Assembly (NCBI GenBank): GCA_047495785.1
Contig: JBLDXI010000029.1
Location: 558,001-622,000, forward strand
Direction: 5' to 3'
Source of the DNA: Lepidodermella squamata
Taxonomy: Eukaryota; Gastrotricha
Length of the DNA stretch: 64,000 nucleotides
Positions 42,275-54,155 of this stretch are shown here, in pieces. The number at the start of each line of letters is the position of its first letter. Positions within the stretch are counted from its first letter, which is position 1. The notes under the pieces are model-generated. The model searched no databases. It saw only the letters and a program-made list of their open reading frames with translations, and had not been told where the DNA came from. The translations under genes were made by a program, and so were the position numbers.

Positions 42275-42835
42275 ATGTCTAAAGGAGGGCGTGGTACCGA
42301 GGTGCTAGTTAAGAATCTGGAGGACCAGATGGAGCGGTTGTTGCAGCAATTGTCAGATCTCGAGGAATTTAGAGCGTCCATGACACCAGCAGAGTTTGAG
42401 GAGATGAAGCAGGATACTCATGACCAAATTACAGAGTTTCAAGAGTCTCTCGATGACTTCAAAGACGGCGATGTTTCACTAATGGACAACGTATCACGCA
42501 TGAAAATGGCACTACAAGCAGCAGTTAGCAGTGCATTCAAAACCCCCGAGGTTATCCGGTTATTCGCAAAAAATCAACCGTCTCTTCTTCGTGAACGTTT
42601 GGAAGATATTAGACGTGAGTCGAAACTAGGCCAATGGTCTAAGGAGGCGACGATCGATAAAATGGGCGAAGTTCTCATGGCGCTAAAAGATTTGGGCGAA
42701 AAGCTGACGTCAGAAGAAGACGCTATCCTGAGCAGTTACCGCCTCGGTTTCGGTGGTTTCCAGAAAACCGATGGTAAAAACGCTGTTGGCGAGTCAGTTC
42801 TCGGCGAAATCAAATCAAGCTTGAAGCAAAAATGA
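42275..42835 (+). CDS. LZIC: LZIC protein (leucine zipper and CTNNBIP1/ICAT domain)
   Basis: 186 aa on one exon, close to the roughly 190 aa of human LZIC. It starts MSKGGRGTEVLVKNLEDQME, chosen over an upstream in-frame codon because it aligns with the family and follows the acceptor. The N-terminal half is a leucine-zipper-like coiled coil (LEDQMERLLQQLSDLEEF). The C-terminal half carries the ICAT-like domain: AFKTPEVIRLFAKNQPSLL and KMGEVLMALKDLGEKLTSEE. The family shares a domain with the beta-catenin inhibitor ICAT and has been linked to cell-cycle checkpoint control; its biochemical role is not settled. Gaps are 81 bp to IMP3 and 140 bp to DPYD. Confidence 0.95.
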   Translation: MSKGGRGTEVLVKNLEDQMERLLQQLSDLEEFRASMTPAEFEEMKQDTHDQITEFQESLDDFKDGDVSLMDNVSRMKMALQAAVSSAFKTPEVIRLFAKNQPSLLRERLEDIRRESKLGQWSKEATIDKMGEVLMALKDLGEKLTSEEDAILSSYRLGFGGFQKTDGKNAVGESVLGEIKSSLKQK

Positions 42836-42949
42836 AGAAAACTGTCGTTTATTTTGTCATTTGGTGTTTTTTGTAGGAGCATGACTATCAAATAGTGGCG
42901 ATATTTTGATTAAATTTATTTACCCTTGTGATATTTGATCTTTCCTTTT

Positions 42950-42951
42950 AG
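42950..42951 (+). promoter_or_regulatory. candidate trans-splice acceptor before DPYD
   Basis: The string gatctttccttttag ends 24 bp before the DPYD ATG and about 115 bp after the LZIC stop. It is a good acceptor with no visible donor of its own, as expected for a downstream gene of an operon. Confidence 0.5.
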
Positions 42952-42975
42952 GCTTGTTATCTAACAGAGGTGGCA

Positions 42976-45900
42976 ATGGCACCTATTGATAAGAAAATCA
43001 GCAAAGATCCTCCTGATATCGAGGTAGTCTCAAGGGAGTTTCGCAAATGATCAATTATGATTGCTCTGTTGTTACAGGCTATTCTCGCTTTAAATCCGCG
43101 TATTCCAACCCATGCAAATTTGAAGCCAACCGCTGTTACGAAGACTGAGAAAAAGCATTGGAAGCGGAATTTGGATATTGAAACTACGTGTTCAGTATGC
43201 AACTTCATCAGATTGTGAAAATTACACTAAATTGTTTTCTTTTTCGTAGCATGGGTGTTCACCTCTGAAGAAAAACTTTGACGATATCAAGCCAACAACT
43301 TTGAGCGAACGAGGCGCTTTACGGGAAGCATCCCGCTGTTTGAAATGCGCCGATGCTCCGTGCCAAAAAGGCTGCCCAACTCAACTTGATATTAAAGCTT
43401 TCATTTCTTGCATTTCTAACAAGGTAATTTGTCATTTCTTTACTAAACCTTGCTGGAATTAAATGATTTTTTCCAGAATTATTATGGAGCTGCTAAGTTG
43501 ATTTTTTCGGACAACCCACTTGGGTTAACTTGCGGCATGGTTTGCCCTACAAGTGAGCTGTGCGTCGGCAACTGTAATTTAGCCGCTACTGAAGAAGGCG
43601 CCATTAACATCGGTGGTCTGCAGCAATTTGCCACTGAAATTTTCAAGCAAATGGCGATCCCGCAAATCCGAGATCCTAATCTAACGCCGCTTGACCAACT
43701 GCCCGAGTTCTACAAGTCGCCTATTGCATTAATAGGCTGCGGCCCGGCTAGTATTAGCTGTGCTACGTTTCTCGCGCGTCTCGGCTATACTAATTTGACG
43801 ATTTTCGAGAAAAACGACTACGCTGGTGGGTTGAGTTCGTCTGAAATTCCGCAGTACCGTCTGCCATTTGATGTCGTCAATTACGAAGTTTCGCTGATGA
43901 AAGACTTGGGCGTCAAGGTAAATTTCAGAATTTAGAGCATTCTGAACTGAAGCTTTTAGAATTCCAATTTTTTTAATTTTTCGCCAAGAATTTTGCGTTC
44001 TAACTTATTCATTTTTGACTATTTTTCAGATTGTTCCAAACCAACCGTTCAAGAAAGGCTCTAAAACCGTTGAATCCCTGAGAAGCGAGGGCTTCAAGGT
44101 TGTTTTCATCGGCATTGGGCTGCCGGATGCCAAGAAAGACCCGATATTTGCGAACCTGAACCCGCAAATGGGCTTCTACACGTCGAAAGACTTCCTGCCT
44201 CAGGTGTCTAAAGCGAGCAAACCCGGCGTTTGCGCCTGCAAATCCGCCGCAGCCTCCGCTGAGCTGCCAACCCTGCACGGTAATGTTATTGTCCTGGGCG
44301 CGGGCGATACTGCCTTTGACTGCGCGACTTCGTCACTGCGATGCGGTGCCCGACGTGTTTTCGTCGTTTTCCGCCGCGGTTTCACGAATATCCGCGCTGT
44401 TCCGGAAGAAATGGAACTCGCCAAGGAGGAACGTTGCGAATTCATGCCGTTTTTAGCCCCGAAACAGGTCATCGTGAGGAACAATCGAATTGCCGCGATT
44501 GAATTTGTTAAAATGGAGGAAACTGAGGATGGACGGTTCGTTGAAGATCCGGACCAAATCGTGCGGCTGAAGGCTGATTTCGTCATCTCCGCCTTTGGCT
44601 CGGGTCTGTCTGATCCGGACGTGTTGGCGGCGTTTGGGCCTAATGTGAAAATCAACAAATGGGGCCTGCCTGAAGTTGACCCGATGACAATGCGGTCGAC
44701 TGACCCTGATGTGTTCATTGGGGGCGATTTGGGCGGCCTGTGCCAGACGACCGTCGAGGCGGTTAACGATGGCAAAAATGCAGCTTGGAATATCCACGCT
44801 CATTTATTGCAGGCCAACAAGGTAAATTCAGAGTATTTCTTTAAATACACTTGATCCAAGTAAAACCTAACAATACCTATTTGGCTATTCGCGGCTTATA
44901 GTTCGAGAGCTTTAAGTTCAATTATTTCAAAATTGAAGAATTATAAAACTAATTACTCGAAAATTCTTGGATGTCTTCTATTTAATTCATGCATTTTGCG
45001 TTGTTAGGCGGAAGAAAAATATAAAAGAATATTGCAATCTTTTAAAATTCAAAATTCACAACATAATTATTTCCGGAAATTGTTAAAATTTCGCTTGTTA
45101 ACTTTTTAAATAAATACATCCACATTAAATTTTTTCACCATACTGAAAAACTGAATTCGATGCTTGATTTTAAATAACTATTTTTCTCTAAGTCTGAAAT
45201 TTCTAACTTGAAAATTTCAACATTTGTTTGTAAAACAGTGAATACGAAAGTATTGAAGCTTCGCTGAACGCCAGTTTTTGGTTTCATTCATAGTTGCATT
45301 TTTTTTTAATTTTTTTTTTAGTGATTTGCCCACCCCTTGCCCACCTGATAAATTCTCTAGTTAAAATTGTTATTGCTCCTTTTGCCTAAATAATTATAAT
45401 TTATAATTATAATTATGATTCGCAGGTTGCTGTGCCTGAGAAGCCGCAACTGCCGCTGTTCTGCACGCCCGTCGATCTAGTCGACCTGTCGGTCGAAGTG
45501 TGCGGCATCAAGTTCGAGAACCCGTTCGGCCTCGCCAGCGCCACGCCGACGACCAGCGCGCCGATGATCCGCCGCGCCTTCGAGGCCGGCTGGGGCTTCT
45601 CACTGACGAAGACGTTCTCGCTGGACAAAGACCTCGTCACCAACGTGTCGCCCCGCATCGTCCGCGGCACCACCTCGGGCCACATTTTCGGCCCCGGGCA
45701 AGGCGCCTTCCTCAACATTGAACTGATCAGTGAGAAAACCGCCGAGTACTGGTGCCGGTCGATCACCGAATTGAAGGAAGACTTCCCGACCAAGCGCATC
45801 ATCGCCTCGATTATGTGTTCGTTCAACGAGGCTGACTGGACGGAACTGGCGAAAATGGCCGAGAAAAGCGGGGCCGATGCGTTGGAGCTCAATCTGAGCT

Positions 45901-47813
45901 GCCCGCACGGCATGGGCGAGCGCGGTATGGGCCTCGCCTGTGGCCAGGACCCGCATCTCGTGCTCAATATCTGCAAATGGGTTCGAGCTGCGGTGAAAAT
46001 TCCGTTTTTCGCGAAACTGACCCCGAACGTCACGAATATCGTCGAAATTGCGAAGGCTGCCCACCAGGGTGGGGCGGATGGCGTGACTGCGACTAACACA
46101 GTCTCCGGCCTGATGGGCCTGACTGCGGATGGGGTCGCCTGGCCTAAAGTTGGCTCGACGCAGCGAACGACTTACGGCGGTGTTTCCGGCAATGCGATTC
46201 GTCCGATTGCGTTGAAGGCCGTGACTGCCATCGCCCGGGCGCTGCCTGGCTACCCGATCCTAGCAACAGGTGGCATCGACTCGGCCGATGCCGGGTTGCA
46301 GTTTTTGTACGGCGGCGCGTCGCTGCTGCAGATTTGCTCGTCGGTGCAGAATCAGGATTTCACGGTTGTTGACGATTACATCAGCGGGTTGAAGTGCCTG
46401 CTGTACTTGAAGTCGTTGGACGACGAGAAGGCCCTCGCCGGCTGGGTGGGCCAGTCGCCGCCCACGCCGCGCCACCAGAAGGGCAAGACCATTGCCATCA
46501 AAGAGCTCATTGGCGCGCATTTGCCGCCGTTTGGCGAGTTCCAGCGCAAACGCGAGGAAATCACCACCAAGGTTGGTTTTTCGAGGAACATTTTATCGAA
46601 ATATTTTGATTATAGTTTTGATTATTAGTTTTGATTATCAGGTTATTTTCAAGAAAAAACGAAAATTCTATTGAAGTTTATCATCCTTCGAAATATTTCG
46701 AAATATTTTCAATATTTCTAAAATTCCATACTCTTCACCATTTCTTTCGTATTATTCTTACTTTAAAATTCGAAGGCTGGGTCTTGAAATTTGGGATGTG
46801 GAACTAATTGGAATAATTTGGTACGGAATTCAATAATTTGGTAATGACATCACATTATCCCTTTCAAAACTTGACAAATCATGTAAAATTTGCTTTTTTG
46901 AGAATTGAAAAACTAAGTAACCAGGATTCTCAAAGATGATGCATTATCCGGATAAGGCGCATAATTTTATCTTTATCCACTTTAGTTTCTGGTTTCTGAT
47001 ATTAACCATAAAATTACTAAAGATTTGAAGAAATAATTTCAAGCTTAGAAAAGTTAAAATTTGGTTCAAGACCCGTTTTCAAGGTTGTCATAATTAGCTG
47101 TGGCGATCTTTGAGGCTTAGCCATCACGAACTTACTAGGTTATAACTTTGAAATAATCTGATATAATATGGGTTCGAATGGAATTTTTCTCATTATTCAC
47201 GAAATAATCACTTCTAAAAATGGGATTATTAAGAATTCAAATTGTTTAAGATCTCTGTCAATTCCTATAATTTTTAGTTTCCCTGTGGTTATGAATTTCA
47301 TTAATTTCTGAAATCCTAATTATCTGTCCCTAGGTGAAATTGGACTCAGCCCTATTGGTTGATGACGACATCGTGGCGAACACTGCCGGCGTTGATAAAC
47401 GCAACAAGCCCGTGCGCCCTGTGCCCCGCATCGAAGACATGGTGGCCAAGGCCGTGCCGCGCATCGGCACCTACAACGACCTGAACAACAAGGAGCAGGT
47501 CGTTGCGCTCATCGACGACGACATGTGCATCAACTGCGGCAAGTGCTACATGACGTGCAACGACTCGGGCTACCAGGCGATCACGTTCGACGCCAACTCG
47601 CATCTGCCCTTCGTCACGAGCGAATGCACGGGCTGCACCCTGTGCCTGTCGGTCTGCCCCATTCCGGACTGCATTGAAATGGTGGAGAGGACCATTCCTT
47701 ACAAGCCGAAGCGCGGCATTGCCCCGAAAAGCGAGCTGAATGGCGAGAGCAACGGGATTACTGAGCGTAGAAGTTCAGTTTTGGAGCTCAATTCCAATGG
47801 AGCTGTTCATTAA
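42976..47813 (+). CDS. DPYD: dihydropyrimidine dehydrogenase [NADP+]
   Basis: First and rate-limiting step of uracil and thymine breakdown; cytosolic FAD/FMN/Fe-S flavoenzyme. Seven exons, all phase 0: 42976-43023, 43078-43194, 43250-43423, 43477-43917, 44030-44821, 45426-46571, 47334-47813; 1065 aa (human 1025). N-terminal Fe-S region: [15 protein letters not shown] and [18 protein letters not shown] site: [25 protein letters not shown] site: [23 protein letters not shown] barrel with catalytic Cys in [18 protein letters not shown] (about residue 680), then [14 protein letters not shown] and [19 protein letters not shown]-terminal ferredoxin-type clusters: [18 protein letters not shown] and [16 protein letters not shown]. 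All key residues are present. A roughly 25-aa Ser/Asn-rich tail replaces the short human end. Introns 5 and 6 (604 and 762 bp) are A+T-rich and empty. Confidence 0.97.
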
Positions 47814-48371
47814 AAAGTCAATTTTAGCAGAAAAAAGACAGAAATTAGATGCCTTTATTCGATTTATTGTGGCCAATCGAAATTTTAGCTGTATAAATTA
47901 TTCCACGAAACAAATCTTTCCAGTCAATTTTTCCTGCTCATTTTTTGCTGATTTTCGAATCGAACAAGTCATTCCGATATAATTCTGGTGCTTCAATCAA
48001 CGAGTTTTTTCTACCATTTATTTATTTACCAGTTTTGATTACATTTTAACCTGACGATTTGGTGCAAGCCTTATAGTATATTATCGCATGAAAATTTCGT
48101 ATTATTACTGCTGCCTAGTCCAATCCAATTATTTGTAGATTCAATCTGCTGTTATATACCTGACGTTGTATTATCGCGATAATAAATTCAGTTATTACGA
48201 AAAAACCGCGTGTTTTTTTGGTGTGGTTCCGGGTCGTGCTACCGTGATTAAAACCGACCCTGTGCGCCCGGTGCGGGCATATTAGCATATGAAGGCGAAA
48301 ACAAACGCCAACGCACCGGAAGAAGGGAGCTGGCGGGTTGACAAAAAGAATTACATCCTTAAAAACGCACG
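47814..48371. other. intergenic, start of the Kunitz array
   Basis: A+T-rich 3' flank of DPYD followed by the 5' region of Kunitz gene 1. No coding motif or RNA gene seen. Confidence 0.5.
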
Positions 48372-49923
48372 ATGGCCGACTTTTTAATATTTGGCATGAC
48401 CATTGCAGCTTTTGCAGCTGGAATTTTCGCGGTTGACCCAGAGTTACCCAGGGCCCTGGAGTACCCCATGACAAGGTGTCTAGGCCCGGCTCCGACCCGA
48501 TTCTCAAACTGCTCCCACGAAGACGCCTCGTCTCTGGAGATTCACTATTTCTTCAACACAACCAGCTCGTTATGCGAGCCGTATACCGCAGCCAGACTCG
48601 ATAAGTTGATAATTTGCGCCGAGGAGACGGAGAACAATTTCCCGGACAAGGTTACGTGCCAAAGCACTTGCATTCCGATTTCGATGATGCCACCGCTGCC
48701 GCAAGTGGAGCCGCAGCCTTTGTTCGATTCCCCGCCTGGAATGCCGCCGAGGTTCTCGCAAGTTTCTGTTTGTAACACTGCGACTTATGCTGAGGCAAAT
48801 GGGCCTGGTTGCAATGCCATTGTAAGGACCTGAATCTCCCTCAATATTCTGTATTTGTCGCCTGTTTCTGATGTAGCCATTTGGCGGAGAAAGTTTCACC
48901 ATGTTCCAGTACAACGTCGCTAGGGGCGATTGTGAGCCGTTCAGCTTCACAAACTGCCGACCTGTCAGGAACATGTTTCCGACTCGGGAGGTCTGTAAAC
49001 GGGCCTGCAAGATCAACAGGAGAGATTCAGGTTGAACACTATTTTGATCTCAGTCAAACTTAGCGGCACATTTTTTGGATTAGATGTTTTGAATATGAAC
49101 AGCTGCCCGCCATCGCTGGATCCTGTAGAATGCCTTGCGAATCCTTGCGACACTGCCACGTAAGATGTTGACCAACGCATTGTCTTTTGAAGATGCTTTT
49201 TTGATACCTATTGCCGCATGTTAGGTGTGAAGCAGTTCCTAACGCCGAGTGTCGAGGTTTGAGCCTCATTTTTTGCGCTCATTTTGCTTCACAGCAAGTT
49301 TTATTATATAGCTTACTACTGCGGTAGCTGCAAAGCCAAGTTTTACGTCAACAATCAGGAGATCAACTGCGCTGCTTCCGGGAGCTTCTTGCCGATTTCC
49401 AACAGCCGGAGCCTGCGGTTTATGAATGTGTGGCCTTGTCAGGGTGACCAACCATGCCCGCAGGCAATGGAAACAACCCCTGCCCCTTCTCTTTCTCCTT
49501 GCCCTAATCCATGCCAAACAACAACAACGACTACTACGACTACTACAGCTCCATGCACGACCACGACTCCGAGAGCGCCTTGTCCATCAGAGGACCCGAG
49601 TAAGTCGATAAAATGCAGCTTAACGTTGAACCCTTGACTATGTTCATCTCACAGTATTGACTGATCTCAAAAGGTTGCCACCGCCTTACCCAAAGTCTTA
49701 TACCTGTCCAGACGGAGTCAGACTGAAGTTGTGCTCGACCAATCCGTGCAGCAACAATTATTGTCCTATGTATCCGGAAGCAGTTTGTTTTCCGTAAGTT
49801 ATCATAGTCAGTTTTACCCAACAAATTGACCATCATTTTCATCACAGGAACTATTGCGGAGCGTGCCGAGCTGAGTTTTTCATTGACGAGAAGCCAGTCG
49901 ATTGCTATCCAAGGCTCCAGTAA
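48372..49923 (+). CDS. Kunitz/NPC secreted protein 1
   Basis: Seven exons join in phase: 48372-48821, 48877-49030, 49084-49159, 49225-49256, 49312-49599, 49655-49793, 49848-49923; 404 aa. Signal peptide (FLIFGMTIAAFAAGIFA). The first domain is a divergent Kunitz (CLGPAPTRFSNC .. IHYFFNTTSSLCEPY .. CQSTC) with a long insert between the second and third Cys and another after the fourth. A second Kunitz (VCNTATYAEANGPGC, then MFQYNVARGDCEPF and VCKRAC) is split by an intron. Two NPC/CGGC modules follow (ECLANPCDTATC .. YYCGSCKAKFYVNNQEINC; LCSTNPCSNNYC .. NYCGACRAEFF), separated by a poly-Thr linker. Predicted secreted, disulphide-rich; protease-inhibitor function is uncertain because P1 sites are atypical. 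Acceptors at 49083 and 49654 are set by phase only. Confidence 0.75.
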
Positions 49924-50016
49924 AAATCAAAGACGCTAATTTTTAATACCTCTGAAAAAATCTCAGTGTTTAGAAAGAAAGTCGCTTCAGATGCATTTCG
50001 ATGTCACTTCATTTTT

Positions 50017-50018
50017 AG
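50017..50018 (+). promoter_or_regulatory. candidate trans-splice acceptor before Kunitz gene 2
   Basis: cttcatttttag ends 7 bp before the ATG of gene 2, and the gene 1 stop is about 95 bp upstream. This repeats the IMP3/LZIC arrangement and suggests genes 1 and 2 are co-transcribed. Confidence 0.5.
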
Positions 50019-50025
50019 AAATTTA

Positions 50026-51363
50026 ATGACATTCCTATTGGTACTGACCCCATTCTTAATACTTTTTGCTTTGGCGGGTGGATTATCTGATGTTTTTCGG
50101 GAAAAATGTCTGGGCGACTATCCTGTAACCACGAGTTGTGCTAATGAGTGGAACTACATGTACGAATCTTATTATTCGATTCGTTACTTCTTCAACTCAA
50201 CCTCAGGCATTTGCCAAAGCTTTCGCTTCTTCCCTACAGCTGATTCAAACCGTTTCTGCACCCTGGACTCGAAAAACAGCTTCAAGGATGAAATAACTTG
50301 CAAATTGGCGTGTTTGGTCGTAGACCTTGGAGAGGCGGACGAAAGCGTATTACCCCAATCAACGCCGCGAAAAATTTCCTTTCAAACTAGGCCAATGCTG
50401 AACAGGCCGGTAAACTATCGGCCGAATTGTAGGCAGCCAAATATGGCTGACGGAAGGTGCGATACTTTTGTTGTAGTTTACGGCTATGATGTGCGGTCCC
50501 AGCGTTGCCAACCCTTCTTCGGCTGCAAAGGCACATGGTTTTCAAATCGATTCGATTGCCGGGACGCTTGTGAGGACTTCAATGCTTTTACCCAGGCGAC
50601 CCCATCTACAACGCCGCCTGTCCCAGCTCCAGAGCTGATTTTCTCACTAAATCAAGGTAACTAGTGACAGTTTTAAAAAGTCTAAGCTTTTGACTCGGAT
50701 TTCTCAGACTGCAACACTCCAACTTACGGTGAGGTCTATCAATCTCAGCAATGCTTATCTCTAAACGTCAATTATCAAAAAGGAGATGTATGAACCGATT
50801 GTTTCGGATTTGTGGAGTTTCTCTGTTTTTCTCTCCAGGGGCATCAGATGTATCAGTACAATAAAAGATCTGGGCAATGTGAGCCATTCACCTTCACAGG
50901 GTGCAAGTAAGTCTACAGACAAATTTTGCAAATTTTAACGGTTCAGTTTCAGCCCGGTTTGGAACATGTTTTTGACTCTAATTGATTGTCGAACGACTTG
51001 CGAATTTTTATGGCTAGGTATAAATAATTATCTGAAATGCTTCCTTCCCTCATGCCGGTTTTCAGCATCAGAAGGTGATTGTCCAGCTGGCCTCAAGCCT
51101 AGTACCTGCAAGAAAAATCCTTGCGATAACACCAGGTATTCAGATTTCCGAGTTCGCGGTTTTGGTATTCTCTCTTTGTTTTTTCGTGAAGATGCCCAGC
51201 TGTTCCGAATGCGGTCTGCCGCGTAGATAATTGCGGCGGGTGCTTTGCCCGGTTCTATGTTGGCAGCCGGCCGGTACAATGCGAGACTGATATGACGCCC
51301 TTACCAAGGCGCGCAACTACAGCGCCACGAATCCACCCGTCTACTACAACTCGCAGTAGGTGA
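50026..51363 (+). CDS. Kunitz/NPC secreted protein 2
   Basis: Six exons join in phase: 50026-50656, 50708-50766, 50839-50906, 50953-51017, 51066-51135, 51192-51363; 354 aa. Signal peptide MTFLLVLTPFLILFALAGG. Domain order: divergent long-loop Kunitz (KCLGDYPVTTSC .. IRYFFNSTSGIC .. CKLAC), a second Kunitz lacking the usual YGGC (RCQPFFGCKGTWFSNRFDC), a split Kunitz (DCNTPTYGE, then MYQYNKRSGQCEPFTFTGC and DCRTTC) and one NPC/CGGC module (CKKNPCDNTRC .. DNCGGCFARFYVGSRPVQC). A short Thr/Arg tail ends the protein. AATAAA at 51367-51372 marks the transcript end. The acceptor before the last exon (cgtgaag) is weak but keeps the module intact. Confidence 0.75.
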
Positions 51364-51936
51364 CTTAATAAAGTCCGCTATGAATAATATATGTCGCCGT
51401 TATTAAGCCTACCAGCGAATTTTTCTAACGCCAGGACTTTGCTTTGGTTGTTTTCGCGGCAGCAAGTGATGAAGAAAAGCCATTGTTCGGTTGGCCAGCG
51501 GAATTAAACTTTGATCGAGTTGCACGATGGGGTGTTGTCGGCTCAAATTTTTTCCCTCAGCTGGATCAGCTTATTAATATCGTATGCGATACACATGCAC
51601 AGTTTGTTGCACGCAGTGACTGCTGACTGAAAGAGACCACTACTACTACAACGTGTTTTGTCGCGCGCTGCCATCACCAGGGCGATGTTTACAAATGACA
51701 GGCACTTCACGTGTTAAATATGCACGGGTAAACAACTTACGAGCGCTCAATTATGCCGCTGAATGATGATAATGATTCGAGCGCGCGGCTCGCCGAAAAA
51801 TATTGCCTTGCAAAAGTTACAGAATAAAAACTGGCAATTCGGCCACACGCTTGATGAAATATTGATGACGCCTAAACTTGGCCAGGTGCGATAAGCCGCG
51901 CATTTTCCTACTAACACCATACTATACACCGGAAAA
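51364..51936. other. intergenic, no gene seen
   Basis: 3' flank of gene 2 with AATAAA at 51367, then the upstream region of gene 3. Open stretches at 51444-51626 and 51747-51929 have no recognisable content. Confidence 0.5.
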
Positions 51937-53834
51937 ATGTGGCTCTACATACCTTTAGCGCTGTTTTGTATCACTTTAAGACAGGCGCGATGTGCCATTT
52001 CGATGCGTGGCTCCTGCTTCGACGCCCCGCCGCGGTTCCTCGGATGTCCATATCGAGCAACTACGTCGAAAACGACTTACGACATCAGATATTTCTACAA
52101 TTCCACAGTTTACGCGTGTCAGATATTTTTCGACATAAGAATAGTCTCGACTTCAGAGAGCTGCATGTCTAGCTCACAGAATAAATTCGACACAGAGCTG
52201 TTATGTCAAAATTCTTGCCCTGCCTTGTTGCTTTCCCAGCTGCCTCCTCTTCCGTTTGTTGAAAGGATGAGGGCAGCGACTACCACTTTCAATCCTTACC
52301 TTCGTCAAATGCCGATTTATGTCGCCCAGAATAATAACGATTGGGCATATGATGGCTACCGAGACCCTCGCTGCTCAAGGTCAGTATCATCCAGCGCAGA
52401 TTTTGCAGGATGTCGATCTTACTTCCCAGTCTACGCCTTTGACGCCGAATTAGAAAAATGCGTCGTTCTTATATACGGTGGTTGTTCTGGGAGCTTACAG
52501 TTTAACGATGGCAGTAACAGATTTGCTAGTTTAGCGGATTGTCAGAAAGCCTGCCAGCGGAAGAAAGATCAGACAATTCCGCCTATTGGGAGCGTGATCA
52601 TTCCCGATCGATTCTCGAATCGAATCGATCAAGCATATGATGCAAGTGAGAGGCCGGTTAGGGCTATGGATCCGCCTCAGCTTAATATTCCATATGCACC
52701 AGCGAAGCCAATAAGGATCGTGCAGCCTCAAAGGCCAAGGCCGCCCCCTGCCGTTACAGTCCCGAAAACAACAACAACGACTACAACAACGACAACAACT
52801 CGCAGACCTGTGGTGATTACGACGAGGAGAGCATTGAGCAACCCCACCACAAGACGCGAGGCACCAAAACAACTAATTTACTCCGCAAATCCCAGTAAGC
52901 AGTATTAGCAAACCGCAAATGTTGAGTTAACCTAAATTTTAGGATGTAATTCGGCGACTTATGCGGAAGTCTACGGTTCTGCGACTTGTAACGATCATCC
53001 CAAAGGCGTCAAATACCAGTACAGTATTATCAAAGGACAGTGTGAGACAATTTACTATACAGGATGCAAGTAAGTCTTGAGACCTTCACTCCCGGTGTAA
53101 TTCAAGGCTTCTGATAGGCAAGTCATTGTCAACTTCTTCCATTCGGACTGGCAATGTCAGAAAAGCTGCGAGGAAGCACAGGCCCTGCCGCCAGGTATAA
53201 GGACAAGGTTGAACATTTCCGTTTTGCTGACCTCGATTTTTCAGTTGACTCAACCTGTCCACCAAATTCTTTTATCGCAAACTGCCCTGGAAATCCTTGT
53301 GATATGACCGGGTAAGAGTCTTTAATCAGGAAAATAATTGATAAATGTCGATGATCGATAGATGCCCCGGATTCCCGACCGCTGTCTGTCGACCTAATTA
53401 CTGCGGAGCCTGCAACGCCAAGTTTTTCTTGGATGGTAAAGAAATTGACTGTTACGCAAGGCTCAGCCCACCCGTATTCATTGAAACGACGACCCAAGTA
53501 CCTATACCTGTGAGAGTCATCACAGCCAACACACCTGTTCCTCAGGATTTAGGTGAGCAATTTAGTTTGAATAACGTATAACTGACGTATGACTCATTTA
53601 GATACAATGATAAACATGATTATCGAGACTTTGCCGCCTCCATATCCGCGATACTGGCATTGCTCTTCTGGAAGTAGCTTACAGCTTTGCCCGAGCAATC
53701 CTTGTCAGTCAAATTATTGTACACGATTTCCGCAAGCCGAATGCAGGCCTAACTACTGCGGGAAATGCACGGCAGATTTCTACGTCATCAACGTTCGTGT
53801 CAGCTGTGAGGAGATTACTTTTCGGGGTAGATAA
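51937..53834 (+). CDS. Kunitz/NPC secreted protein 3
   Basis: Six exons join in phase: 51937-52894, 52943-53069, 53118-53194, 53245-53311, 53362-53552, 53602-53834; 550 aa. Signal peptide MWLYIPLALFCITLRQARC. Domain order: divergent long-loop Kunitz (SCFDAPPRFLGC .. IRYFYNSTVYAC), a more canonical Kunitz with insertions (FAGCRSYFPVYAFD .. LIYGGCSG .. CQKAC, P1 Arg), a long Pro/Thr linker with a poly-Thr run at about 52768-52800, a split Kunitz-type domain (CNSATYAEVYGSATC .. YTGC .. CQKSC) and two NPC/CGGC modules (NCPGNPCDMTGC .. NYCGACNAKFFL; LCPSNPCQSNYC .. NYCGKCTADFYV). The last module is on one exon, whereas the earlier one is split, as in the sister genes. Confidence 0.77.
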
Positions 53835-54155
53835 CGGATGCCTGTAATTATTGTTATACTAAATTTGTAAATCTTTTCTAATTTGTTGTGAGAGACTTTT
53901 TTCGTTGAAGTAAAGAAACCAAAAGGGTTTAAAAGTGTCGCCTTTTGCATGATTATCACTGATGCGCGAATTGTTTACCTAAAGTTATTCGTGCGCATCT
54001 TATGGTAATAGATGAAACCCTTCATCTAACGGAAAATTAGTCCCTAGGTTATCACGATTCTGACAAAAAATGCCGCCCTAAGAGACCAACGGTGCCAAGG
54101 TCGCGTAGAACGTGTAGGATAACATTTTTGAAGCATTCACATAAAAAGTAAAAAG
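53835..54155. other. intergenic, no gene seen
   Basis: About 320 bp, A+T-rich, between genes 3 and 4. No clear AATAAA and no acceptor next to the gene 4 ATG, so gene 4 is probably transcribed on its own. Confidence 0.45.

Noticed and set aside
45600-46064. Minus-strand open frames opposite DPYD exon 6
   Set aside because: Shadows of a GC-rich conserved exon; DPYD on plus explains the whole interval.
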